Assembly (NCBI GenBank): GCA_017629415.1
Contig: JAGBXG010000384.1
Coordinates: forward strand, 1 to 10,866
From: Pseudomonadota bacterium
GTDB taxonomy: Bacteria; Myxococcota; Bradymonadia; UBA4248
Direction of reading: 5' to 3'
DNA length: 10,866 nucleotides
The translations under genes and the position numbers were made by a program. The notes under the pieces were generated by a model. It worked only from the letters and a program-made list of their open reading frames with translations. It had not been told where the DNA came from and ran no database searches. This document shows, piece by piece, positions 1 to 6,668 of this stretch (positions within the stretch are counted from its first letter, which is position 1; every line of letters starts with the position of its first letter).

Positions 1-28
1 TATTTCGCGTTGCTCAATACACCGCGCA
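1..28. repeat. Truncated copy of an intergenic palindromic repeat
   Basis: The first 28 bases carry the elements TATTTCG, CTCAATAC and CCGCGCA in the same order as the perfect hairpin at 4410-4450 (TATTTCG, CTCAATAC, GCCGCGCA). The left arm of the hairpin would lie outside the window, so this is probably the right part of another copy of the same element. It is non-coding in any plausible reading. The two copies differ between TATTTCG and CTCAATAC and have one mismatch in the right arm. Confidence 0.5.
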
Positions 29-63
29 TCATGATCCGGCAAAGAGCCCTCGAAATGTCAGCT

Positions 64-92
64 TTGACAAACGATTTCCCGCACAAAACAAT
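64..92 (+). promoter_or_regulatory. Candidate sigma70-type promoter for the HD phosphodiesterase gene
   Basis: A consensus -35 box TTGACA lies at 64-69. After a 17-nt spacer, AACAAT at 87-92 matches the -10 consensus at four of six positions, including the final AAT. Transcription would start near 99, leaving a 5' leader of about 130 nt before the ATG at 231. I saw no competing coding region here, and the 1-230 stretch shows no other clear structure. The -10 is imperfect, so this is a candidate only. Confidence 0.4.
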
Positions 93-230
93 AAGTTTTT
101 GCTCAATACCAAGCTTTTGTTCAAAGGTGGCGCAACACCTTGCCAAATCTTTACCTCCAAGCTTTAACTACCGTTTAAAACCCAGCTCAACCCCATCGGT
201 TCAGCAAAAAATACCAGATACAGGACAGTT

Positions 231-3200
231 ATGGACGATCACCGTCAACGCGAATCTTTGAGTTTTGAAAAAGTCGTCAAGAAAAAAAAGCGCTCAAAAT
301 ATCGAAGCTGGAGCCTCGACAATCCCCTGCTCGTCGGCAGTTATATTGCTCTGATCGCTTTCTGTGTGGTCATGGTCATCGGCGGAAATATCGGTTCCCA
401 TGACACAGACATTGAACGCGCCGATATCGGTACTATTGCCGTCCATGACTATAAAGCATCCCGCGATTTTACTTTCGACCGCGTGGACAAAGAAGCCACA
501 GATAAGATCCGTGAACAACGCGTATCCGAAGTCCTGCCCATATTCCGATGGGACAAAAATTATCACGATCAAACGCTAAACCGCATGCGCAATGCCTTTG
601 AACTGATGCAAAATGGTTTGGCTCAAGAGACAGAAAAACTCCTGGCTCAGCGCATCTTGCGAGAGAATGCCGGCAAGCTGGCTCAACCCAATCCCGAACG
701 TCAAGTGTGGGCCGATGCATTGCTCGGACGCCATCTGGAATCCTCGGTTTTCGATGAATATGTTTCCACACGCTCGCTGACTGCAGAAGAAATCGAGCTT
801 GCCATCAAAACCTGGTGCAATAACAATCGCGATAAATTTGTCCAGGCACTGGGATACTCGGTCAGCAATCCCCTTTATGAATGGCTAATTTCACAGCGTT
901 TTGCCGAACCTATCGAAGAAGGATTGCTTCAGATTTTCGATGTCGTCCTTGGCCGCATGATCGTTTCTACACGCCAGGAAATCGATGAAATCAACGCCTT
1001 CAATGTCCACTGGTTCGAAGCCGGTGAAAAACGTCAACGCAAAATTGAAACCTCTGAAAAGTCCGCCATATCTTCGCTTTCTGCCTCAGAATCGTTGACA
1101 CAAACGTTACTGCGAGAAAAATTCCAAGATGCTCCGGACGTTTTTATCAATTATTTTCTGCAATTTGTTCGTCCCAATATCGAATTTGATGCATCTGCCA
1201 CCCAGCGCGAACGCCAGAATGTCAGCGATAAAACCGCAGAACTTCGCGTCATCGAAGAATATAAAAAAGGACAGACTATCGTTGAACGCGGCAACCCTAT
1301 CAAGCCGGTTCACTTCGAAATCTTTGAAAAGATGTCCCAAAATCAAGGCGATACCGAAAACCGGACGGGGCATTGGCTGGCTCTGTTTACAGCAATTTCA
1401 GTCATGGGCTATCTGATGTGGCGCTCGATGCGCGCAGAAACCGGCCGCCGTAAAAAGAACCGCGATGTCATGTTTTTCGCCACTCAGATACTCGTTTTCG
1501 CCATTTTTCTAAAACTGTTCTCGCTTGTTAGCAATGTCCTGGATTCGGTTTATCATTTGCCGTTTTCCATGATGCTGCTTTTCCCATTTGCAAGCGCACC
1601 GATGGTCATGCGTATCGTCATTAACCGACAATATGCTTATCTGTTTTCAGTATGTGCTTTGATTGTCGCCGGTCTGATTCTGGAAGACACCAGCATCATC
1701 ATGCCTTACGCAGTTGTCAGCACCATGGCCGGCTGTCTTTTGATTGAACGCCCCAAACGAAGCAATGTCGTCTGGCAACGCGGCTTGCTCATCGGACTGA
1801 TATCCGCACTCATGGCCGTATCCATTTACTTGCTCCGCGGAACCAACCTGACGCAGCTCGATTATTCTTATGTCTTCCTGTGCGGCTTCGCCAGCGGTCT
1901 GATATCTTCTGGCGTTGTCATGATTGGCTTGCCCCTGGCCGAAAGTATCTTCGGTTATGTCACATCCAACAAACTGCTTGAACTTTCCAACCTCGAACAT
2001 CCAGCCTTAAAGACCTTGTTCCTCGAAGCCCCAGGCACTTATCAGCATTCCATCATGGTCGGACAACTCAATGAAGCTGCAGCAGATGCCATCGGTGCAA
2101 ATGCAATACTGGCAAGAGTGGGCGGCTACTATCACGACATTGGAAAAGCCAAAAATGCCCAATACTTTGCAGAGAATCAACGCGGCGACAACCCCCATAA
2201 CCGCCTCAAACCCAATATGAGTGCATTGATTCTTAAAGCACATGAACGCGACGGCCTCGATATCGCGCGCAAATACAAACTCCCCCAAGATATTATGGAT
2301 TTTATCGTGACCCATCACGGTACAAGCCGCATCGAATATTTTTATCAACGCGCCAAAGAACAACAAGAACGCGTTCACGAAGACGATTACCGTTATCCCG
2401 GACCGCGTCCGCAGACTCGCGAAACCGGTATCTGCATGGTATCCGATATGGTCGAAGCCGCCGTCCGCTCTTTACCGGATAAAAGCCCTGACCGCATTCT
2501 CGTTCTCGTTCATAAACTCATCAATCATAAATTCACAGACGGTCAGTTCAGCGAATGCGATCTGACCTTGCGCGACCTCAATGATATCGCCAATGCCCAA
2601 ATCGGCATTCTCAATGCCTTCTATCACCACAGACCTGAATATCCGGATCAAAAGAAAGAACGAGAACGCCTGGAAGCAGAAAAACGCGCCAAAGCAGAGT
2701 CTGAGAAAAAGACTGATGCAGACAAAAAACAAGAAAACACTTCCAAAGATGCCGCAGACAAAACCGATCTGCCTTCCCCGGATGAAATAAAATCAGAAAC
2801 CACCCCCAATAGCACCGAAACTCTCAACAAATCGGCTGATAAAGCCGAAAAACAAGACAAATCGGCAAAAGAAAACAAAAACAATAAAACTGATAAACAA
2901 GATAAATCAGGTAAAAACAGCAAAACAGACAAACAAACCGCTTCAGATAAAGAAACTCCAGAAACGCCTCAAGATGCAAACGCCGAAGATACATCTGACG
3001 CACTCACAGCCTCTTCAGACCCTAAAATCGCCCACGAAACTTCAGCCGTAACCACGGAAAAAAAAGAAACTTCCGCGAAAAGCACAGATAAAACTGAAAA
3101 AACTTCAAAAAATAAAACCGGCAAATCAGATAAAACCCCAAAATCTGAACCCATAGCGGATGGTATTGTCCAAGAACAAGTCCAATCCCCTCAAACCGCT

Positions 3201-3527
3201 GAATCTGAAGACGTTTTCAAATATGATGCAACAGCCGAAACACAAACGAATACTAAAAATCTAGACCAAGAGCCCTCTGCCGCAAAAGCACATGTCAAAA
3301 ATACGGAAAAAAAACAAATCTTAGAAACATTCGAACAAAACACCGAACTTTCAGCAGAAGAACAAATGCAAATCGAACGCGATGAAGCCGATGCCCTGCT
3401 GAAAGAAGACGAAGATACCGCTGCTGTACCTGCCGACAAGCCTTCAGAACCCTCGCGGGATCTTTCCATTCACGAGACCTACGAGCTGTCATTCTCCAGC
3501 CAGGTCGATGTCTTTAAAAAGAATTAA
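231..3527 (+). CDS. 7TM-HD family cyclic-di-AMP phosphodiesterase (PgpH/YqfF-like) with long lysine-rich C-terminal tail
   Basis: This 1098-residue inner-membrane protein has the PgpH order of domains. Residues 1-33 are short, cytoplasmic and basic. TM1 is about 34-53. An extracytoplasmic 7TMR-HDED-like region spans about 54-378. A cluster of about seven hydrophobic helices covers 380-575, and a cytoplasmic HD domain runs from about 600 to 800. The metal-ligand pattern is intact: H606, the HDIG motif with H635-D636, H671, H695-H696 and D739. In PgpH proteins this domain hydrolyses c-di-AMP to pApA, and I infer that activity here. Residues after about 804 form a roughly 295-residue low-complexity tail rich in K, D, E, T, S and N, which characterised PgpH proteins of about 700-850 residues lack. 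The start is supported by AGGA at 222-225, 5 nt before the ATG. The EtfB-like gene follows after 23 nt. The exact nucleotide substrate cannot be read from sequence. Confidence 0.93.
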   Translation: MDDHRQRESLSFEKVVKKKKRSKYRSWSLDNPLLVGSYIALIAFCVVMVIGGNIGSHDTDIERADIGTIAVHDYKASRDFTFDRVDKEATDKIREQRVSEVLPIFRWDKNYHDQTLNRMRNAFELMQNGLAQETEKLLAQRILRENAGKLAQPNPERQVWADALLGRHLESSVFDEYVSTRSLTAEEIELAIKTWCNNNRDKFVQALGYSVSNPLYEWLISQRFAEPIEEGLLQIFDVVLGRMIVSTRQEIDEINAFNVHWFEAGEKRQRKIETSEKSAISSLSASESLTQTLLREKFQDAPDVFINYFLQFVRPNIEFDASATQRERQNVSDKTAELRVIEEYKKGQTIVERGNPIKPVHFEIFEKMSQNQGDTENRTGHWLALFTAISVMGYLMWRSMRAETGRRKKNRDVMFFATQILVFAIFLKLFSLVSNVLDSVYHLPFSMMLLFPFASAPMVMRIVINRQYAYLFSVCALIVAGLILEDTSIIMPYAVVSTMAGCLLIERPKRSNVVWQRGLLIGLISALMAVSIYLLRGTNLTQLDYSYVFLCGFASGLISSGVVMIGLPLAESIFGYVTSNKLLELSNLEHPALKTLFLEAPGTYQHSIMVGQLNEAAADAIGANAILARVGGYYHDIGKAKNAQYFAENQRGDNPHNRLKPNMSALILKAHERDGLDIARKYKLPQDIMDFIVTHHGTSRIEYFYQRAKEQQERVHEDDYRYPGPRPQTRETGICMVSDMVEAAVRSLPDKSPDRILVLVHKLINHKFTDGQFSECDLTLRDLNDIANAQIGILNAFYHHRPEYPDQKKERERLEAEKRAKAESEKKTDADKKQENTSKDAADKTDLPSPDEIKSETTPNSTETLNKSADKAEKQDKSAKENKNNKTDKQDKSGKNSKTDKQTASDKETPETPQDANAEDTSDALTASSDPKIAHETSAVTTEKKETSAKSTDKTEKTSKNKTGKSDKTPKSEPIADGIVQEQVQSPQTAESEDVFKYDATAETQTNTKNLDQEPSAAKAHVKNTEKKQILETFEQNTELSAEEQMQIERDEADALLKEDEDTAAVPADKPSEPSRDLSIHETYELSFSSQVDVFKKN

Positions 3528-3550
3528 CTGATTCCATAAAAATCCATAAT

Positions 3551-4288
3551 ATGAGAGCAATCGTCTTTATTTCAAGCGTTAAAAATCCCGAAGAACCTAT
3601 CGACATTTCTCAAAATGCCTTCACCCCTGTCCCGGATAATGAAATCGTCAATGATTTTGACCTCATTGCCGTTGAAGCCGCCATTCAACTGAAAGAATCC
3701 GGAGATTTAGACGAAGTTATCGTCTTTGGCATGGGCACTGCACTGAGTCATTTGCAAAAATGTCTGGCAATGGGTGCCGACAGAGCCGTTGCTGCCCCCT
3801 GCGACAGGTCGCAAATCACGCCCGAAACCATTGTGGAAACGGCAATCACCGCATTCAACGACAATCCAACATCTGAAACGCTTTGGATGTTCGGCAAGCT
3901 TGGGGTCAATTTCGAAAGTCACCAAACAGCACAACGCCTTGCTGTACGTCTGGGTATCCCCTGTTTAGGTTCCGTTCACACACTCCAACGGCATGGCAAA
4001 ACTTGGCACATCACCTGTGAATCTGACAACGGCATTCCCTGTTTTCATGTTTCGGCGCCGTTTGTCATGACTGCCGACTTGCGTCTGGCCACACCAAGAT
4101 TTCCAAGCTTGCCCAATATCGTGCGCTCCCGAAAAAAAACTGTAACCGAAATCCAGCCAGTCATGGCTCCGCCCGGCCTGACATTAAAAACAACACACAT
4201 CGAACCGGCACAGGAAGGCCGCCGAACATGCCAAATCCTAAACGGCTCCACAGGCTGCCAAACCCTTCTCACACTCCTGCGTCCATGA
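3551..4288 (+). CDS. etfB: Electron transfer flavoprotein beta subunit (EtfB/FixA family), without an adjacent EtfA
   Basis: This 245-residue protein is close to the usual EtfB length of about 250. The N terminus is the expected hydrophobic strand (MRAIVFISS). FDLIAVEAA at residues 36-44 and AMGADR at 73-78 match the nucleotide-binding fold of EtfB. HQTAQRLAVRLGIPC, from about 123, matches the conserved GQTGPMLAALLG-type segment that helps hold AMP. The family signature before the C terminus is clear: DLRLATPRFPSLPNI from 176, followed by a basic RSRKK. EtfB pairs with EtfA, which carries most of the FAD site, to move electrons from dehydrogenases to the quinone pool. No etfA is in the window. 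The gene lies 23 nt after the HD phosphodiesterase, probably in the same transcript. I see no Shine-Dalgarno sequence, so the start rests on fit to the family N terminus. Several family positions are diverged, so a specialised paralogue is possible. Confidence 0.88.
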   Translation: MRAIVFISSVKNPEEPIDISQNAFTPVPDNEIVNDFDLIAVEAAIQLKESGDLDEVIVFGMGTALSHLQKCLAMGADRAVAAPCDRSQITPETIVETAITAFNDNPTSETLWMFGKLGVNFESHQTAQRLAVRLGIPCLGSVHTLQRHGKTWHITCESDNGIPCFHVSAPFVMTADLRLATPRFPSLPNIVRSRKKTVTEIQPVMAPPGLTLKTTHIEPAQEGRRTCQILNGSTGCQTLLTLLRP

Positions 4289-4375
4289 TGTTTTTTGCCC
4301 ATCACCACGACAAAATCCAAGGGACGGTACCCCCCCCCAACAGCCCCCAACAGAGGAGACACGTATTGGCGCGGC

Positions 4376-4400
4376 TATGCCGGCCTGTACGGCCGCCATA
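4376..4400. repeat. GC-rich hairpin
   Basis: TATGCCGGCC (4376-4385) and GGCCGCCATA (4391-4400) pair at nine of ten positions around the five-base loop TGTAC. It starts inside the first copy of the decamer GCGCGGCTAT, which recurs 43 nt downstream within the next hairpin, so the two hairpins look like related units. Confidence 0.65.
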
Positions 4401-4409
4401 CGCCTTGCG

Positions 4410-4450
4410 TTGCGCGGCTATTTCGCCCAAAGGCTCAATACGCCGCGCAA
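4410..4450. repeat. Intergenic palindromic element, perfect 9-bp arms
   Basis: TTGCGCGGC at 4410-4418 is exactly inverted as GCCGCGCAA at 4442-4450, with a 23-nt loop containing TATTTCG and CTCAATAC. The same loop elements and most of the right arm recur at 1-28. A related arrangement (GCGCTATTTGC, then AAATACGCGCC, read on the minus strand) is present at 10055-10082. This suggests a REP-like dispersed element. Confidence 0.65.
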
Positions 4451-4500
4451 ATTGCACCGTAAAAAAGCCAGCGCTCTTTAATAACGGGACATCGCCACGG

Positions 4501-4520
4501 CGTGGTTTGGCGTGGTTTGG
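4501..4520. repeat. Tandem duplication of a 10-mer
   Basis: CGTGGTTTGG occurs twice head to tail with no mismatch. The second unit runs into the hairpin at 4516-4534. It is non-coding. Confidence 0.85.
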
Positions 4521-4534
4521 GGCAAAGCCCCAAA
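4516..4534. repeat. Hairpin with GGGGC/GCCCC stem
   Basis: TTTGGGGC and GCCCCAAA pair over 8 bp around the loop AAA. The same core (GGGGC, short A-rich loop, GCCCC) recurs in the hairpin at 10026-10045, also preceded by TTTTGGGG. No T-tract follows on the plus strand, so I call it a repeat rather than a terminator. Confidence 0.6.
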
Positions 4535-4637
4535 AGAACTTTGCGTATGACGTGCCTTGCCTCTTCCCCGTAAGACCTTTTCTTGAAAATTTTTATATCA
4601 AGCGTAAAACTCGAATTTGACATGTCTGTTGGATTCT

Positions 4638-4642
4638 GGAGA
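4638..4642 (+). promoter_or_regulatory. Ribosome binding site that decides the kinase start
   Basis: GGAGA sits 4 nt before the ATG at 4647. The reading frame is open back to a TTG at 4617, but that codon has no purine-rich sequence at a suitable distance. Starting at 4647 also puts the first zinc-ribbon cysteine at residue 4, typical of such proteins. Confidence 0.7.
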
Positions 4643-4646
4643 TAAC

Positions 4647-6662
4647 ATGATCGAATGCCCTAAATGCCACCAAGAATGTATTGAAGATGCCCATTTTTGC
4701 GGCAATTGTGCTGCACCTCTGAAACCCAACGATGCACAAATGCTCAATTCTGACGATGCTTTTGTCGGGAAATGCATCGATAACAAATACTATATTGAGA
4801 AAAAACTGGCAGCCGGCGGCATGGGCGTCGTCTATTTGGCACGCCAAAAAGGTGTCGGACAAGAAGTCGCCATTAAAAAACTTCATGCTTATAACTATTC
4901 TGACAAAGTCATTGTCGAACGTTTCATCGACGAAGCACGTTCTTATGGCCGAATCACACACCCTAATGCCGTGAAACTTCACGATTTGCTCAATGTCAAC
5001 GGGCAAATCTGTATCATCATGGAATTTGTTCATGGCAAAACACTGACGCATTATATCGAAGAAAGCTACCCATTCACCATGCGTCAGATTGTCGATATCA
5101 GTCTTCAGATTGCCGACGCGCTCGGGACAGTACACCAGGCCGGCATCATTCATCGCGATCTGAAAACTGAAAATATCATGCTGATGGAAACTGTATCCGG
5201 TCGTTTTTCGGTCAAAATTCTGGATTTTGGCATCGCTAAAATGATGGACAAACCGGCAGGCCGAACCACTCAAGAAGGGGTCATCGTCGGCACTCCCGAA
5301 TTCATGAGCCCGGAACAGTGCTTTGGAAATCCTGTAGATCATCGCGCAGATATCTATTCTTTCGGCATTTTGATGTACGTCATGGTCTGCGGCAGACTGC
5401 CATTTATCGCAGATCAGGCGCTGGCATTGCTCCAAATGCAAGTCAACACACCTGTACCTGCCATGACATTGCCAGACGGCTCCAAAGTGCCATCCGGTAT
5501 CGAAGCCATAGTCCTCAAATGCCTCGAAAAAGACCCCAAAAATAGATACCAGTGTTTTGCTGATGTCATCACTGATTTAACTTGCTGTCAGGAAGGCCGG
5601 CAAATCAGCATTGCCGTAGCCCAAGCCATCAGCCCTGAAACCGATGACAACACCACTGAACCCGAGGCACCTCAAAAACAAGCTGCAACCCATGACCTGG
5701 CCCAACAGTCCACCATTAACACCCCTAAACACGCCATAACCGCTGATTCCACGGCTGACAATGACTCCGAAATATCAATCCACGATGAAAAATCTCAAAC
5801 TGGACCACGCTTTTCGGCAGAATTCGCTTTCTATTTGGACGAAGACCGCGATGTAAAATTTTCTCTCGATGCGGGTGAAATGACATTAGACGAAGATGAC
5901 GGCCAATCCAATGACGCCAATCCCCAGGATGAATCGAGCGAAGATGGTTTCAGTCTGGGAGATATTCAGGCTTTTGACTGCAGTTTGGCAGAACTTGAAC
6001 CTGTTCACGATCGAGGCGGCAAAAGCGGTGCTATCGGCCTGACCATCGCCATCATTATCATCGTTGCCCTCACGCTTTTTGTCGTTATGACGCGCACAGG
6101 CAAACTCGATTTATCGGAACATGGCATTTCATTGCCTGCCTTTTTACTGCCCGAAAAAGCCGAACCTGTACATATGCCGCAAGCTTTTGAACCGAAAGAC
6201 GGCATCATTCCGGATGAATCCCCTGCAGAAACTGCGGATAACAACAGGGATTTAGTTCCCCTCCCTGCCCCTGTTCAAGCCCCCGAACCCGCTGCACCTT
6301 CTGAAGCCGTTTCACGCGCCACCCTTGAACGCGGTATGCACAGAACGCTGCTGGGACACGCTCAAACCATGCTGCAAGCTGGCAAAACAAAAGACGCACA
6401 AAACATGCTCCAGTTCATGGCACCTCAGAAAACTGCCATGCAAGAAGCTGAATTGACGCAATTCGAAACCTTGACAGCTTTGCATCAAACTTTTGAAACT
6501 ATCCACGCAGAAGCCAAAAAAGCTGCCTCACGTGAAAAATGTGATTCCATCACAAAGCTGCTCGAACAAATTCCAGAAGATGCCCCAGGCATGCGTTCAG
6601 AAATCGAAACCATGGCTACCAAGTGCAACCGGCAAATGGCAGCTCCGCCCACGATGCTTTAA
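4647..6662 (+). CDS. Transmembrane Ser/Thr protein kinase with N-terminal zinc ribbon
   Basis: This 671-residue protein begins with a zinc ribbon (C4-x2-C7 and C18-x2-C21). A complete Hanks-type kinase domain follows, at about 42-315. It has a glycine loop GGMG at 57-60, the ATP-anchoring lysine K77 in VAIKK, the catalytic loop HRDLKTEN at 169-176 (D171 the base), the Mg-binding DFG at 193-195, and SPE at 221-223 in place of APE. All residues needed for phosphotransfer are present. An acidic, Q/T-rich linker of about 145 residues leads to one TM helix at 462-481. After a proline-rich stretch, the extracytoplasmic part ends in a helical domain of about 110 residues with two cysteines, C632 and C660, which could form a disulfide. 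The topology is kinase inside, sensor outside. The biotin-carboxylase-like gene starts 6 nt after the stop, so the two are probably co-transcribed. Ligand and substrates are unknown. Confidence 0.94.
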   Translation: MIECPKCHQECIEDAHFCGNCAAPLKPNDAQMLNSDDAFVGKCIDNKYYIEKKLAAGGMGVVYLARQKGVGQEVAIKKLHAYNYSDKVIVERFIDEARSYGRITHPNAVKLHDLLNVNGQICIIMEFVHGKTLTHYIEESYPFTMRQIVDISLQIADALGTVHQAGIIHRDLKTENIMLMETVSGRFSVKILDFGIAKMMDKPAGRTTQEGVIVGTPEFMSPEQCFGNPVDHRADIYSFGILMYVMVCGRLPFIADQALALLQMQVNTPVPAMTLPDGSKVPSGIEAIVLKCLEKDPKNRYQCFADVITDLTCCQEGRQISIAVAQAISPETDDNTTEPEAPQKQAATHDLAQQSTINTPKHAITADSTADNDSEISIHDEKSQTGPRFSAEFAFYLDEDRDVKFSLDAGEMTLDEDDGQSNDANPQDESSEDGFSLGDIQAFDCSLAELEPVHDRGGKSGAIGLTIAIIIIVALTLFVVMTRTGKLDLSEHGISLPAFLLPEKAEPVHMPQAFEPKDGIIPDESPAETADNNRDLVPLPAPVQAPEPAAPSEAVSRATLERGMHRTLLGHAQTMLQAGKTKDAQNMLQFMAPQKTAMQEAELTQFETLTALHQTFETIHAEAKKAASREKCDSITKLLEQIPEDAPGMRSEIETMATKCNRQMAAPPTML

Positions 6663-6668
6663 TTCCTC

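Larger units (their letters stand above)
4289..4646. other. 358-nt hairpin-rich intergenic region
   Basis: No convincing gene lies here. A reading frame across 4228-4620 has an R/P/A-rich product crossing the repeats and looks spurious. The region holds a run of nine C at 4330-4338 and a GC-rich hairpin at 4376-4400. It also holds a perfect 9-bp inverted repeat at 4410-4418/4442-4450, a small ccac/gtgg hairpin at 4495-4505, a tandem 10-mer at 4501-4520 and a hairpin at 4516-4534. The decamer GCGCGGCTAT occurs directly repeated at 4369-4378 and 4412-4421. None of the hairpins is followed by a T-run, so a standard intrinsic terminator is not evident. Confidence 0.7.

Noticed and set aside
10..261. 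Plus-strand open frame of 83 codons in the leader
   Set aside because: It overlaps the start of the phosphodiesterase in another frame, begins inside a repeat and has no family resemblance or ribosome binding site.
2648..3469. Several serine/phenylalanine-rich minus-strand frames opposite the phosphodiesterase tail
   Set aside because: They are the complement of A-rich lysine codons and carry no signal of their own.
4516..4534. Hairpin as an intrinsic terminator for the phosphodiesterase-EtfB transcript
   Set aside because: The stem is good but no T-run follows it, and it lies about 230 nt after the EtfB stop within a repeat cluster.
4583..4610. TTGAAA followed by TAAAAC as a promoter for the zinc-ribbon kinase
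   Set aside because: Spacing is 16 nt but the -10 match is poor. In an AT-rich stretch this is too weak to list.
4228..4620. Plus-strand open frame of 130 codons overlapping the end of the EtfB-like gene and the repeat region
   Set aside because: Its product is an R/P-rich translation of hairpins and homopolymers, it overlaps a well-supported gene in another frame, and it lacks a ribosome binding site.
4617..4646. TTGACA with GATAAC 18 nt later just before the kinase ATG as a promoter, and TTG 4617 as an earlier start codon
   Set aside because: The -10-like box overlaps the ribosome binding site, so the transcript would be nearly leaderless. The TTG lacks its own Shine-Dalgarno, while the ATG at 4647 has one.
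4593..5441. Long minus-strand open frame (282 codons) inside the zinc-ribbon kinase gene
   Set aside because: It is antisense to an intact kinase domain with all catalytic motifs. Its composition (F, I, H, D-rich) is that expected of a mirror frame.
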